Part shown: positions 15,029 through 21,936 of the stretch, in pieces
Layout: every line of letters begins with the position of its first letter
How positions within the stretch are numbered: the stretch's first letter is position 1
From: an uncultured Parabacteroides sp.
GTDB taxonomy: Bacteria; Bacteroidota; Bacteroidia; Bacteroidales; Tannerellaceae
DNA length: 21,960 nt
Assembly (NCBI GenBank): GCA_900547435.1
Contig: URGO01000037.1
Coordinates: 1 to 21,960, forward strand
Reading direction: 5' to 3'
Notes under the pieces: model-generated
The model's database searches: none
What the model was told of the DNA's origin: nothing
The model's input: the letters and a program-made list of their open reading frames with translations, nothing else
Program-made: the position numbers and the translations under genes

Positions 15029-15694
15029 ATGAAAAAATTTTTATTGGCGGCAGGATTATGCTGCGCGTTTTTGTTTCCTGTAAATGCGGAGACTCAAGGT
15101 AAATGGAAACCGTTGTTCGGAAACAATTTGGAAGAGGCGACCTACGACCCTTATGTATGGAGTTTGCAAGATGGGGTATTGTCGGCCAACAAGGACGAGT
15201 CCATTTGGACAAAAGTCCAGTATGAGAACTTTGAACTGGATTTAGAGTTTAAAACGGATGTAGGAACCAATAGTGGTGTGGTGGTATATTGTACAGACAC
15301 CGAGAACTGGATTCCTAATTCGGTGGAAATCCAGATAGCTGATGACTATTGTGAGCAATGGGCCAACGACAAACCTTATGCCCGTTCGGGTGCTATCTAT
15401 GGGCATTTGCCGGCTAAGCGCGACCGGGTGGTGAAGCGTCCGGGTGAATGGAACCGGATGCGTGTCAAATGTGAAGGCCAGCAAATCACGGTAGAGCTAA
15501 ACGGGGAGTTGGTTACTGAGATGGATATGTCTAAATGGACTTCCGGCAAGGTCAATCCGGATGGTACGGAAATTCCCAGCTGGCTTCCCAAACCGTTTGC
15601 CGAGTTGCCGACCAAAGGGTATATAGGTTTGCAAGGCAAGCATGGCAATGCACTGATATGGTTCCGCAATGTAGAAATCAGGACATTGGATTAA
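15029..15694 (+). CDS. Secreted DUF1080 protein (3-keto-disaccharide hydrolase family)
   Basis: A 221-residue exported protein with a 20-residue signal peptide ending PVNA before ETQGKWKPLF. The rest is a single DUF1080 domain, a concanavalin-A-like beta-sandwich. Visible family features are WSLQDGVLSANKDESIWT, the strand FELDLEFKTDVGTNSGVVVYC, EIQIADDY, SGAIYGHLPAK, PGEWNRMRVKCEGQQITVELNGE and the closing GYIGLQGKHGNALIWFRNVEIRTL. Members of this family act on sugars oxidised at C3 or are accessory glycan enzymes. The exact reaction here is not known. It stands alone, between the efflux operon and the convergent DUF6125 gene. Probably periplasmic; the signal peptide has Cys11/Cys12 but no good lipobox at the cleavage site. 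Confidence 0.85.
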   Translation: MKKFLLAAGLCCAFLFPVNAETQGKWKPLFGNNLEEATYDPYVWSLQDGVLSANKDESIWTKVQYENFELDLEFKTDVGTNSGVVVYCTDTENWIPNSVEIQIADDYCEQWANDKPYARSGAIYGHLPAKRDRVVKRPGEWNRMRVKCEGQQITVELNGELVTEMDMSKWTSGKVNPDGTEIPSWLPKPFAELPTKGYIGLQGKHGNALIWFRNVEIRTLD

Positions 15695-15724
15695 GAATTT
15701 GTTTTTGTTTTCGATACCATGTTA

Positions 15725-16246
15725 TCACCTGGACAATTCAAAACGCCAGGCGCAACAACATCCGGGGTCGGTAACTTCCGGAAAGCAGCTGAGGCAGGTG
15801 CAGGTGATGCGTGGATCGATAGTACGGGCAAATCCGGCATACTCGATTTCGCCTACGGGTTTGCAGGGATGAAACGGCATTCCTTTGCGTTCTCGTGCCC
15901 GTTGTACGCGGCATTCGCGTGTGCGGTAAATGAGCATTGTCTTTTCTTCGTTCCAAATCAAATCTGCTTCATTCAAATTAGCATAGAAACGTAATTGCAG
16001 GGCGAGAGCAAGCCCCTCCAGACCGGGACGTTCGGGTAGGTTCAGGAATTGCTTGATGCGTTTGGCCTCTATTACGGTAAATCTCCGCCAGGCCTCGGCG
16101 TCATGATGCATGGCTTCATCCATGCCTCTTGTCTGTTCGACCGATTGAAACCATACTCCGTCCATAGCCAGCCAGTTCTTGGAATAATCTTCGAGTAATT
16201 GAATCAGCTTCTCTTTGGGAAGCGATTGTATGTATTCGTTTTTCAT
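15725..16246 (-). CDS. DUF6125-like cysteine-rich cytosolic protein (function unknown)
   Basis: A 173-residue protein matching my recollection of DUF6125: NWLAMDGVWFQSVEQTRGMDEAM near the N-terminus, EAWRRFTVIEAKRIK in the middle, then a C-terminal cysteine domain. Cysteines are at 112 (ECRVQRAR), 128 (HPCKPVG), 149, 151 and 154 (CTCLSC) and 163-165 (CCC), around the conserved-looking FARTIDPRI. This pattern suggests metal binding, for example zinc or an Fe-S cluster, but no ligand set is proven. No signal peptide or membrane helix. The start is the ATG at 16246; a TTG directly before it would add one residue. It is divergent from the FabK-like gene across an operator array and convergent with the DUF1080 gene, 30 bases away. 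The family assignment is from memory. Confidence 0.75.
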   Translation of the reverse strand: MKNEYIQSLPKEKLIQLLEDYSKNWLAMDGVWFQSVEQTRGMDEAMHHDAEAWRRFTVIEAKRIKQFLNLPERPGLEGLALALQLRFYANLNEADLIWNEEKTMLIYRTRECRVQRARERKGMPFHPCKPVGEIEYAGFARTIDPRITCTCLSCFPEVTDPGCCCAWRFELSR

Positions 16247-16269
16247 CAAGATATATTTTTAGATTCACG

Positions 16270-16277
16270 CAAAGGTA
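16270..16277 (-). promoter_or_regulatory. Candidate -7 box for the DUF6125-like gene
   Basis: On the minus strand 16277-16270 reads TACCTTTG, a full match to TAnnTTTG, 23 bases before the ATG at 16246. No clear TTTG lies 19 bases upstream. Confidence 0.45.
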
Positions 16278-16342
16278 ATCATGTCGTTTTGATTTGTTCC
16301 TATTTTTTGCCAATTAAATCTTTGTGTGCGTCAAATTGTTTG

Positions 16343-16424
16343 CATCACCTAAGTGAATCAATTACATCACATCTGTGATTTAATTACATCACAACTGTGA
16401 ATTAATTGCATCACCCGGGTGATG
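16343..16424. promoter_or_regulatory. Operator array: four ATCAC-N4-GTGAT dyads at exact 22-bp spacing
   Basis: Four dyads begin with CATCAC at 16343, 16365, 16387 and 16409, each 22 bp from the last. Their 14-bp cores are ATCACCTAAGTGAA, ATCACATCTGTGAT, ATCACAACTGTGAA and ATCACCCGGGTGAT. Spacers between the first three are AT-rich (AATTA, AATTG). The fourth is the centre of a perfect 22-bp palindrome at 16406-16427 (arm TTGCATCACCC). The whole array is framed by 12-base inverted copies, GTTTGCATCACC (16338-16349) and its complement (16418-16429). It lies between divergent DUF6125-like and FabK-like genes and could control either or both. The regulator is unknown. The TCAC...GTGA order differs from the CRP site TGTGA-N6-TCACA. 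Confidence 0.75.
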
Positions 16425-16470
16425 CAAACAGTTTGTGGGGAATATCTCTTTTGTTTTTTGGTTGATATAT

Positions 16471-16501
16471 TTCGGTGTGTTTATAAAAAATTGTATATTT
16501 G
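16471..16501 (+). promoter_or_regulatory. Candidate promoter of the FabK-like gene
   Basis: TATATTTG at 16494-16501 is a full -7 match. TTCG at 16471-16474, 19 bases upstream, is one mismatch from TTTG. The start would be near 16507, a short leader before the ATG at 16524. The operator array ends about 45 bases upstream of the -33 element. Confidence 0.5.
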
Positions 16502-16523
16502 CGTAGCATATAAATGAATGATT

Positions 16524-17471
16524 ATGGAAAATAGACTTTGTCAATTATTAGATATTCAATATCCCATCATAGCCGGAGGCATGGTGTGGTGTAGTGGATG
16601 GCGGTTGGCTTCGGCCGTAAGCAATGCGGGCGGATTGGGATTGATAGGGGCCGGTTCGATGCATCCGGACGTCCTCCGCGAGCATATCCAGAAATGTAAG
16701 GAAGCCACGGACAAGCCCTTCGGGGTGAACGTCCCGCTCATGTATCCGGAGATTGAAAAGGTAATGGATATCCTAATAGAAGAAGGGGTGAAGATAGTTT
16801 TTACCTCGGCCGGGAATCCGAAGACATGGACCTCCCGGTTGAAAGAGCAGGGCATGAAGGTGGTACACGTGGTGAGCAGCTCGAAATTCGCCCGGAAATG
16901 CGAAGAGGCGGGCGTAGATGCCATCGTGGCCGAAGGCTTCGAAGCTGGAGGGCATAACGGACGGGAGGAGACCACCACGATGTGCCTCATTCCGCACGTC
17001 CGCCGTTCTACTTCTTTGCCCTTGATAGCCGCGGGAGGTATCGAGACTGGTGCCGGTATGCTGGCTGCCTTTGCCATAGGAGCGGAAGGTGTCCAAATAG
17101 GGACTCGCTTCGCCCTGACGAAGGAAAGTTCCGCCCACGAAGCCTTTAAGCAATTATGCCTCTCGCTAAACGAGGGCGATACGAAGCTCCTCCTAAAGAA
17201 AGTCTCGCCCACACGCTTGGTAAAAGGAACCTTTGCCACGGAGGTGGAAGAGGCCGAAGCCCGTGGCGCATCCATAGATGAACTCCGCACGCTCTTGGGC
17301 AAAGGACGGGCCAAGAAGGGTATCTTTGAAGGAAACTTGGAGGAGGGCGAGCTGGAAATCGGGCAAATCGCTTCCCTTTTCCGCGAGGAGCAATCCGTCG
17401 AGGAGGTGATGCAAGAGCTCATCTCCGATTTTCATGCCGGAATTGAACGAATAAGTAAGTTGAATCTATAA
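16524..17471 (+). CDS. FabK / nitronate monooxygenase-family FMN enzyme
   Basis: A 315-residue TIM-barrel flavoenzyme. The N-terminus LLDIQYPIIAGGMVWCSGWRLASAVSNAGGLGLIG is typical of enoyl-ACP reductase II (FabK) and nitronate monooxygenases. PFGVNVPL, then EGFEAGGHNGREET with His144, and LPLIAAGGI...AFAIGAEGVQIGTRFAL, the FMN phosphate region, follow in order. The EAGGH segment resembles FabK, where the His is catalytic, so reduction of enoyl-ACP in fatty acid synthesis is a reasonable first guess. Nitronate oxidation is the alternative. An ATG six bases upstream (16518) would add Met-Ile. It is followed by a hairpin and then the dipeptidase. The opposing frame also contains long open stretches, which I treat as artefacts. 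Confidence 0.88.
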   Translation: MENRLCQLLDIQYPIIAGGMVWCSGWRLASAVSNAGGLGLIGAGSMHPDVLREHIQKCKEATDKPFGVNVPLMYPEIEKVMDILIEEGVKIVFTSAGNPKTWTSRLKEQGMKVVHVVSSSKFARKCEEAGVDAIVAEGFEAGGHNGREETTTMCLIPHVRRSTSLPLIAAGGIETGAGMLAAFAIGAEGVQIGTRFALTKESSAHEAFKQLCLSLNEGDTKLLLKKVSPTRLVKGTFATEVEEAEARGASIDELRTLLGKGRAKKGIFEGNLEEGELEIGQIASLFREEQSVEEVMQELISDFHAGIERISKLNL

Positions 17472-17475
17472 ATGA

Positions 17476-17540
17476 ACACAGAGACACGGGGACACGGAGT
17501 TCTTTATTTTTTACCTCCGTGTCTCTGGCGCCTCCGTGTT
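17476..17540 (+). terminator. Imperfect hairpin of ACACGGAG-type repeats, possible terminator
   Basis: The left side has successive ACACAGAG, ACACGGGG and ACACGGAG words (17476-17499). The right side has CTCCGTGTCTCTGG and CTCCGTGTT (17515-17540). The inner nine bases pair perfectly across a 15-base loop. After an internal loop, nine outer bases pair with one G-U. TTTT follows, so it may end fabK-like transcription. Its repeated short words also resemble the dispersed intergenic hairpin repeats of some genomes. Confidence 0.5.
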
Positions 17541-17553
17541 TTAATAAAAAGGT

Positions 17554-18909
17554 ATGTCAATAAAGAATTATATCGAAGCGAACAAGGAGCGCTTCTTGAA
17601 CGAACTTTTCTCCTTGATACGCATCCCCTCGATCAGCGCGATGCAAGAGCATAAGCCGGATATGGAGCGATGCGCCCGGCGTTGGACGGAGCTTTTGCTT
17701 TCTTCCGGTGTGGATAGGGCCGAGGTAATCCCTACCGAGGGCAATCCGGTGGTATATGCCGAGAAGATATTGGATGCCAGCTATCCGACGGTCTTGGTCT
17801 ATGCCCATTATGACGTGATGCCCGCCGAACCGCTCGAATTATGGAAGAGCCAGCCCTTCGAACCGGAAATCCGCGAGGGGCGCATCTATGCCCGTGGGGC
17901 GGACGATGATAAGGGCCAGGGCATGATGCAGGTGAAAGGCTTCGAAACGGCCCTTCGCGAGGGGCTTTTGCATTGTAATGTGAAGTTCATCTTCGAGGGA
18001 GAAGAGGAGATAGGCTCGCCCAGCTTGGAGGCTTTTTGCCAAAAACACAAGGAGATGCTGAAGGCGGACGTAATCCTGGTGTCGGATACGAGCATGGTAA
18101 GTGCCGAGACGCCTTCGCTTACCACCGGATTGCGTGGGTTGGCGTATTGGGAAATCGAGGTGACTGGTCCGAACCGCGACCTCCATTCGGGGCACTTCGG
18201 AGGGGCGGTGGCCAATCCTATCAACGTGTTATGTAAGCTCATAGCCGATATTACCGATGCCGACGGGCGCATCACCATCCCCCATTTCTATGACGATGTA
18301 GAGGAACTATCCGACGAAGAGCGGGCGATGATAGCCCAAGTCCCCTTCGACGAAGCGAAATACAAGGAAGCCATCGGCGTGAAGGCCCTTTTGGGCGAGA
18401 AAGGCTATGCCACCTTGGAGCGGAATAGTTGCCGTCCTTCGTTCGATGTATGCGGGATATGGGGCGGATATACGGGCGAGGGAAGCAAGACGGTCCTTCC
18501 TTCGAAAGCCTACGCCAAGGTATCATGCCGCTTGGTGCCCCACCAGAAGCACGAGACGGTTTCGCGTCTTTTCATTGACTATATAAATAAGGTGGCCCCC
18601 GAATATGTCCAAGTCAAGGTGACACCCACGCATGGAGGCGAAGGCTATGTATGCCCCATCGACCTCCCGGCCTACCGGTGTGCCGAGCGTGCCGTAGGTA
18701 TCGCCTTCGGACGGAAGCCCTTGGCCGTACGCCGGGGAGGAAGCATCCCCATCATCTCCACCTTCGAACAGGTATTGGGCATCAAGACCATCCTCATGGG
18801 CTTTGGCTTGGAACAGAACGCCATCCATTCGCCCAACGAGAGTTGCCGGTTGGATTATTTCTACCAGGGCATCGAGGCCGTGGCGGAATTTTATCGGGAG
18901 TTTAAGTAA
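17554..18909 (+). CDS. M20-family metallodipeptidase
   Basis: A 451-residue di-zinc peptidase of the carnosinase/PepV-like group, which cleaves dipeptides or small peptides. There is no signal peptide, so it is probably cytosolic. Metal and catalytic residues appear in order: His85 in VYAHYDVMP, bridging Asp118 in RGADDDKGQ, Glu151 (general base) and Glu152 in FEGEEEIGS, Asp178 in LVSDTSM and a late His in NAIHSPNE. The lid domain follows residue 200, with HSGHFGGAVANP. It starts at an ATG 13 bases after the upstream hairpin. It shares the GC-rich codon style of the FabK-like gene (many CGC, GGC, GCC), in contrast to the AT-richer genes that follow. The exact substrate is unknown. Confidence 0.92.
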   Translation: MSIKNYIEANKERFLNELFSLIRIPSISAMQEHKPDMERCARRWTELLLSSGVDRAEVIPTEGNPVVYAEKILDASYPTVLVYAHYDVMPAEPLELWKSQPFEPEIREGRIYARGADDDKGQGMMQVKGFETALREGLLHCNVKFIFEGEEEIGSPSLEAFCQKHKEMLKADVILVSDTSMVSAETPSLTTGLRGLAYWEIEVTGPNRDLHSGHFGGAVANPINVLCKLIADITDADGRITIPHFYDDVEELSDEERAMIAQVPFDEAKYKEAIGVKALLGEKGYATLERNSCRPSFDVCGIWGGYTGEGSKTVLPSKAYAKVSCRLVPHQKHETVSRLFIDYINKVAPEYVQVKVTPTHGGEGYVCPIDLPAYRCAERAVGIAFGRKPLAVRRGGSIPIISTFEQVLGIKTILMGFGLEQNAIHSPNESCRLDYFYQGIEAVAEFYREFK

Positions 18910-18930
18910 TTATTTTAGGAAAGAAAAAGC

Positions 18931-19224
18931 ATGAAAACGACAAAAGAAATACTTGCCTTGTTGCAATCCCACAAATCTTATTTCTTGGAGAAATATAAAT
19001 TGGAAAGGATTGGCGTGTTTGGTTCCGTAGCCCGGAATGAACAAACCGAGGATAGCGATGTGGATATTTGTTATGAAGGTAAAGCTCCCTCTTTACTTAC
19101 CTTGGACAGGATGCAAACGGAATTGGAAAAGCTATTGAAATGTTCGGTAGATTTAGTGCGAATCCGTGAGCAGATGGACATTCGGTTTAAAAACCATATT
19201 TTAAATGATGTGATTTATGTATGA
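18931..19224 (+). CDS. mntA: MntA-like minimal nucleotidyltransferase (antitoxin)
   Basis: A 97-residue protein with the nucleotidyltransferase signature GS-X10-DxD: Gly31-Ser32 (FGSVARNEQ) and Asp43/Asp45 (SDVDI). A further acidic strand, SVDLVRI, follows. In characterised pairs the MntA enzyme adds AMP units to a tyrosine of its HepT partner and so silences it. The size fits the family. The stop overlaps the HepT start by 8 bases, so the two are translationally coupled. It begins 21 bases after the dipeptidase stop. Locally AT-richer than the gene before it, which may indicate later arrival. Confidence 0.9.
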   Translation: MKTTKEILALLQSHKSYFLEKYKLERIGVFGSVARNEQTEDSDVDICYEGKAPSLLTLDRMQTELEKLLKCSVDLVRIREQMDIRFKNHILNDVIYV

Positions 19225-19594
19225 TAAAAAACTGGTTTTAAATAGCTTGTTGAATATTCAAAAGGCATTGGCATTGATTAGCGAGCGTACGGAAAACATA
19301 CATCAGGTTGATGATTTTTTACGGTCGCCCGATGGCATGGTTTTATTAGATGCCATTTGCATGAATTTGATAGCTTTAGGTGAAACTACCAAAGGATTGG
19401 ATAAAATCACAAAAGGTACTTTATGGGCATTTTATCCGGAAATCAATTGGCAAGGTATTATGCGGATGCGCGACAAGATAGCTCATCATTATTTCGATAT
19501 AGATGCCGAAGTTGTTTTCAATACTATAAAAGAAGATATCCCCTTGGTGATTCCGGTCATCAATCGGATGATTGCCGATTTGGAAGAAACGTGA
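19217..19594 (+). CDS. hepT: HepT-like HEPN-domain ribonuclease (toxin)
   Basis: A 125-residue, mostly helical HEPN (DUF86) protein. The catalytic and AMPylation motif R-X4-H-X-Y is intact: Arg85, His90 and Tyr92 in MRDKIAHHYFDID. HepT toxins cleave RNA when unmodified; the partner MntA AMPylates the tyrosine. LLDAICMNLIALGETTKGL is the typical helix before the motif. The pair could serve in plasmid-type maintenance or phage defence; which applies here is not shown. The following amidase gene starts with at most two bases between it and this stop, or overlaps it by four if a GTG at 19591 is used. Confidence 0.9.
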   Translation: MYDKKLVLNSLLNIQKALALISERTENIHQVDDFLRSPDGMVLLDAICMNLIALGETTKGLDKITKGTLWAFYPEINWQGIMRMRDKIAHHYFDIDAEVVFNTIKEDIPLVIPVINRMIADLEET

Positions 19595-19596
19595 AA

Positions 19597-20373
19597 ATGT
19601 TACGATTATTGATTCTACTGATAGGATTGGTTTGTTGTAAGGGATTACAAGCCGAATCATGCAAGGTCGCTTTGGTGCAGGCGCATTTGAAGTGGGGAGA
19701 TATTTCCGCCAATCTGGAAGCATTTGATGCCCGAATGGAGCAGTGTGCCGATTGCGATATGATTATCTTGCCCGAATTGTTTACGGTGGGATGCGAGATG
19801 AAAGGTGTGAACGATAAGCAAGTGGCGTTTCAAAGCAAGGATGAGGTAGCTTCTCTATTTCCTGAAGTGTTAAAGCGGATGCAGGCATGGGCTTCCCGGA
19901 GTGGGGCTTTGGTGGTAGGATCGACCATTTATAAAGAATACGGGAAGTATTACAATCGCTTATTGGCGGTATTTCCGGATGGAAATTACCAGCATTATGA
20001 TAAACATAATTGCTTTAAATAAGGAGCATATTCTCCCGGAAATACCCAATTGGTATTGTCCTGGAAAGGACATCGGATTGCGACTTATATTTGCTATGAT
20101 TTGCGGTTCGCGGATTGGTGCCGGAATGAAGGGCAATATGATACGGCCCTTTATATAGCCAATTGGCCGGAAAGTCGGAGGAATGATTGGCAGGCTTTGC
20201 TCAAAGAACGGGCAATAGAGAATAAAGCGTATATGATCGGTGTGAATTGCAGCGGTACGGATCCATTCGGGAAACGCTATGCGGGTGATTCCATGTTGGT
20301 CACTCCCGATGGAGAGATAGAGGTGCAAGGTACACCTTATCAAGATGAGGTATTGAAAGTCCTGTTGGAATAA
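19597..20373 (+). pseudogene. Secreted nitrilase-superfamily amidase interrupted by an in-frame TAA
   Basis: A carbon-nitrogen hydrolase of about 258 residues, omega-amidase/YafV-like, broken at codon 142 (TAA, 20020-20022). Before the stop there is a signal peptide ending LQA, the strand KVALVQAHLKWGD, catalytic Glu60 (IILPELFTVG) and catalytic Lys136 (HYDKHNCFK). After it, in the same frame, come GAYSPGN, KGHRIATYICYDLRF with nucleophile Cys166, ANWPESRRNDW, LLKERAIENKAYMIGVN and GDSMLVTPDGE. Family members usually have a longer segment between the Lys motif and SPGN, so a few codons may also be missing at the break. A signal peptide is unusual for this family. An alternative GTG start lies at 19591. 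The catalytic residues are split across the stop, so no active product is expected without readthrough. Confidence 0.82.
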
Positions 20374-20420
20374 GTTTTTTATGTATGGTTTTTTATTTAA
20401 ACAAAATAAACGGGAAAAGA

Positions 20421-21845
20421 ATGAAGAATAAGAAGTACATAGTATCAATGGCTATGGCGGCTTGGGCCGGTATATCGAGTGCTGCTGATTATACGAATAT
20501 TATATTGGTGAATTTGGATGATGTGGGTTATGGGGATTTCTCTTGTAATGGAGCCTATGGCTATACGACCCCTCATATAGACCAGTTGGCATCACAAGGT
20601 GTGCGTTTTACTCATTTCTTGGCGGGGCAACCTATTAGTGGTGCTTCCCGGGCGGGATTGCTGACCGGGTGTTATCCCAATCGTATTGGCTTTTCCGGCG
20701 CGCCGGGACCGGATTCCAATTATGGAGTTCATCAAGATGAGATGACAATGGGCGAGCTTCTGAAGCAAAAAGGATATGCTACGGCGATATTCGGAAAGTG
20801 GCATTTGGGAAGTCAGTATCAATTTCTTCCTCTCCAGAATGGTTTTGACGAGTATTATGGACTTCCGTATTCGAATGATATGTGGCCGTTCCATCCTCAA
20901 CAGGGTGAGGTGTTTAATTTCCCGGATCTGCCAACCTATGATGGGAATGAGGTGGTGGGGTACAATACCGACCAGACGCATTTTACTACCGATTATACGA
21001 TGCGTTCCATAGATTTCATCAAAAAGAATGTGCAGGCAGGAAAACCTTTCTTTTTGTATTTGGCTCATAATATGCCTCATGTCCCTTTGGCTGTATCGGA
21101 TAAATTTAAAGGAAAAAGCGAGCAGGGATTGTTTGGTGATGTGATGATGGAGATAGATTGGAGTATTGGTGAGGTTTGGAAGACCGTGCAGGAATTGGGT
21201 ATAGAAGAAAATACGTTGATTGTAATCACCTCAGATAATGGTCCATGGACAAATTATGGGAATCATGCGGGTTCGGCCGCCGGATTGCGTGAAGCGAAAG
21301 CGACTACATTTGATGGCGGAAACCGGGTGCCTTGCATCGTTTATTGGAAAGGGCATACACAAGCTGGGAACATCTGCAACAAGTTAGCCTCGAATATAGA
21401 TTTGTTCCCTACTTTTGCCGAGATATCGGGTGCTCCTTTGCCTCAGCGCAAGATTGACGGGGTGAGCATTCTTTCTTTGATTGAAGGTAAAACAGATGCT
21501 AATCCGCGTACTTCGTTTGTTTATTATTATAATAAGAATGATTTGGAGGCGGTAACAGATGGCGAGTTTAAGTTGGTGTTCCCTCATAATTATGTAACCT
21601 ATGGTGCTTATGCACCGGGAAATGATGGAAAACCGGGTAAGTTGGCTACCGTTGAACTTCGGGCAAGCGAGCTTTATGATTTGAGACGCGATCCGGGGGA
21701 GCGCTATAACGTATTGCATCAATATCCGGAACGTGCCGCTAAGCTGATGAAGATTGCCGATGAGATGCGTAGTCAATTGGGAGATGATCTGACTCGTGTG
21801 AAGGGAACGGAAAACCGGAAGCCGGGGTTGGTTGAGCATAAGTAA
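20421..21845 (+). CDS. Secreted sulfatase of the arylsulfatase A type, serine-type active site
   Basis: A 474-residue exported sulfatase that would remove sulfate from a glycan or small ester. The signal peptide is about 21 residues, ending ISSA before ADYTN. The metal site begins at NLDDVGYGD (Asp33, Asp34). The active-site motif is PISGASRAGLLTG, with Ser73 where most Bacteroidetes relatives have Cys, so formylglycine would be made from serine by an anaerobic maturase; none is in the window. FGKWHLG, LAHNMPHVPL, ITSDNGPW and the C-terminal ELYDLRRDPGERYNV are all in place. The frame extends upstream to an ATG at 20385, but only the ATG at 20421 gives a proper signal peptide. No SusC/SusD genes are nearby, so the target glycan is unknown. 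Confidence 0.93.
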   Translation: MKNKKYIVSMAMAAWAGISSAADYTNIILVNLDDVGYGDFSCNGAYGYTTPHIDQLASQGVRFTHFLAGQPISGASRAGLLTGCYPNRIGFSGAPGPDSNYGVHQDEMTMGELLKQKGYATAIFGKWHLGSQYQFLPLQNGFDEYYGLPYSNDMWPFHPQQGEVFNFPDLPTYDGNEVVGYNTDQTHFTTDYTMRSIDFIKKNVQAGKPFFLYLAHNMPHVPLAVSDKFKGKSEQGLFGDVMMEIDWSIGEVWKTVQELGIEENTLIVITSDNGPWTNYGNHAGSAAGLREAKATTFDGGNRVPCIVYWKGHTQAGNICNKLASNIDLFPTFAEISGAPLPQRKIDGVSILSLIEGKTDANPRTSFVYYYNKNDLEAVTDGEFKLVFPHNYVTYGAYAPGNDGKPGKLATVELRASELYDLRRDPGERYNVLHQYPERAAKLMKIADEMRSQLGDDLTRVKGTENRKPGLVEHK

Positions 21846-21879
21846 TGATATGGGGTAGAATAACAAAAGAAAACAAATA

Positions 21880-21936
21880 ATGAATAAGTTACTATGTTTG
21901 CATACGCTGACAGCGGTTAATCCGCGAAAGGAATAA
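21880..21936 (+). other. Very short open frame after the sulfatase, possibly a decayed gene start
   Basis: An ATG 34 bases after the sulfatase stop gives 18 codons (MNKLLCLHTLTAVNPRKE) and then TAA. The first residues look like the start of a signal peptide, so this may be the 5' remnant of a broken secreted protein. Twenty-four more bases follow to the window edge. No further support. Confidence 0.2.

Noticed and set aside
16343..16424. Possible CRISPR array
   Set aside because: Units are 22 bp including the spacers, the repeats are palindromic operators, the spacers are short and AT-rich, and no cas gene is near.
16343..16424. CRP/FNR-type sites
   Set aside because: CRP sites read TGTGA-N6-TCACA; here the half-sites are in the opposite order (TCAC-N4-GTGA), and GTGA to the next TCAC is separated by 10 bases.
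16556..17422. 288-codon open frame opposite the FabK-like gene
   Set aside because: The product is Ser/Pro/Ala-rich with no motif, and the plus strand encodes a full flavoenzyme; GC-rich codons create open antisense frames here.
20050..20373. A separate 107-residue hydrolase gene
   Set aside because: It holds only the Cys part of a nitrilase domain and is in frame with the Glu and Lys part upstream; it is one interrupted gene.
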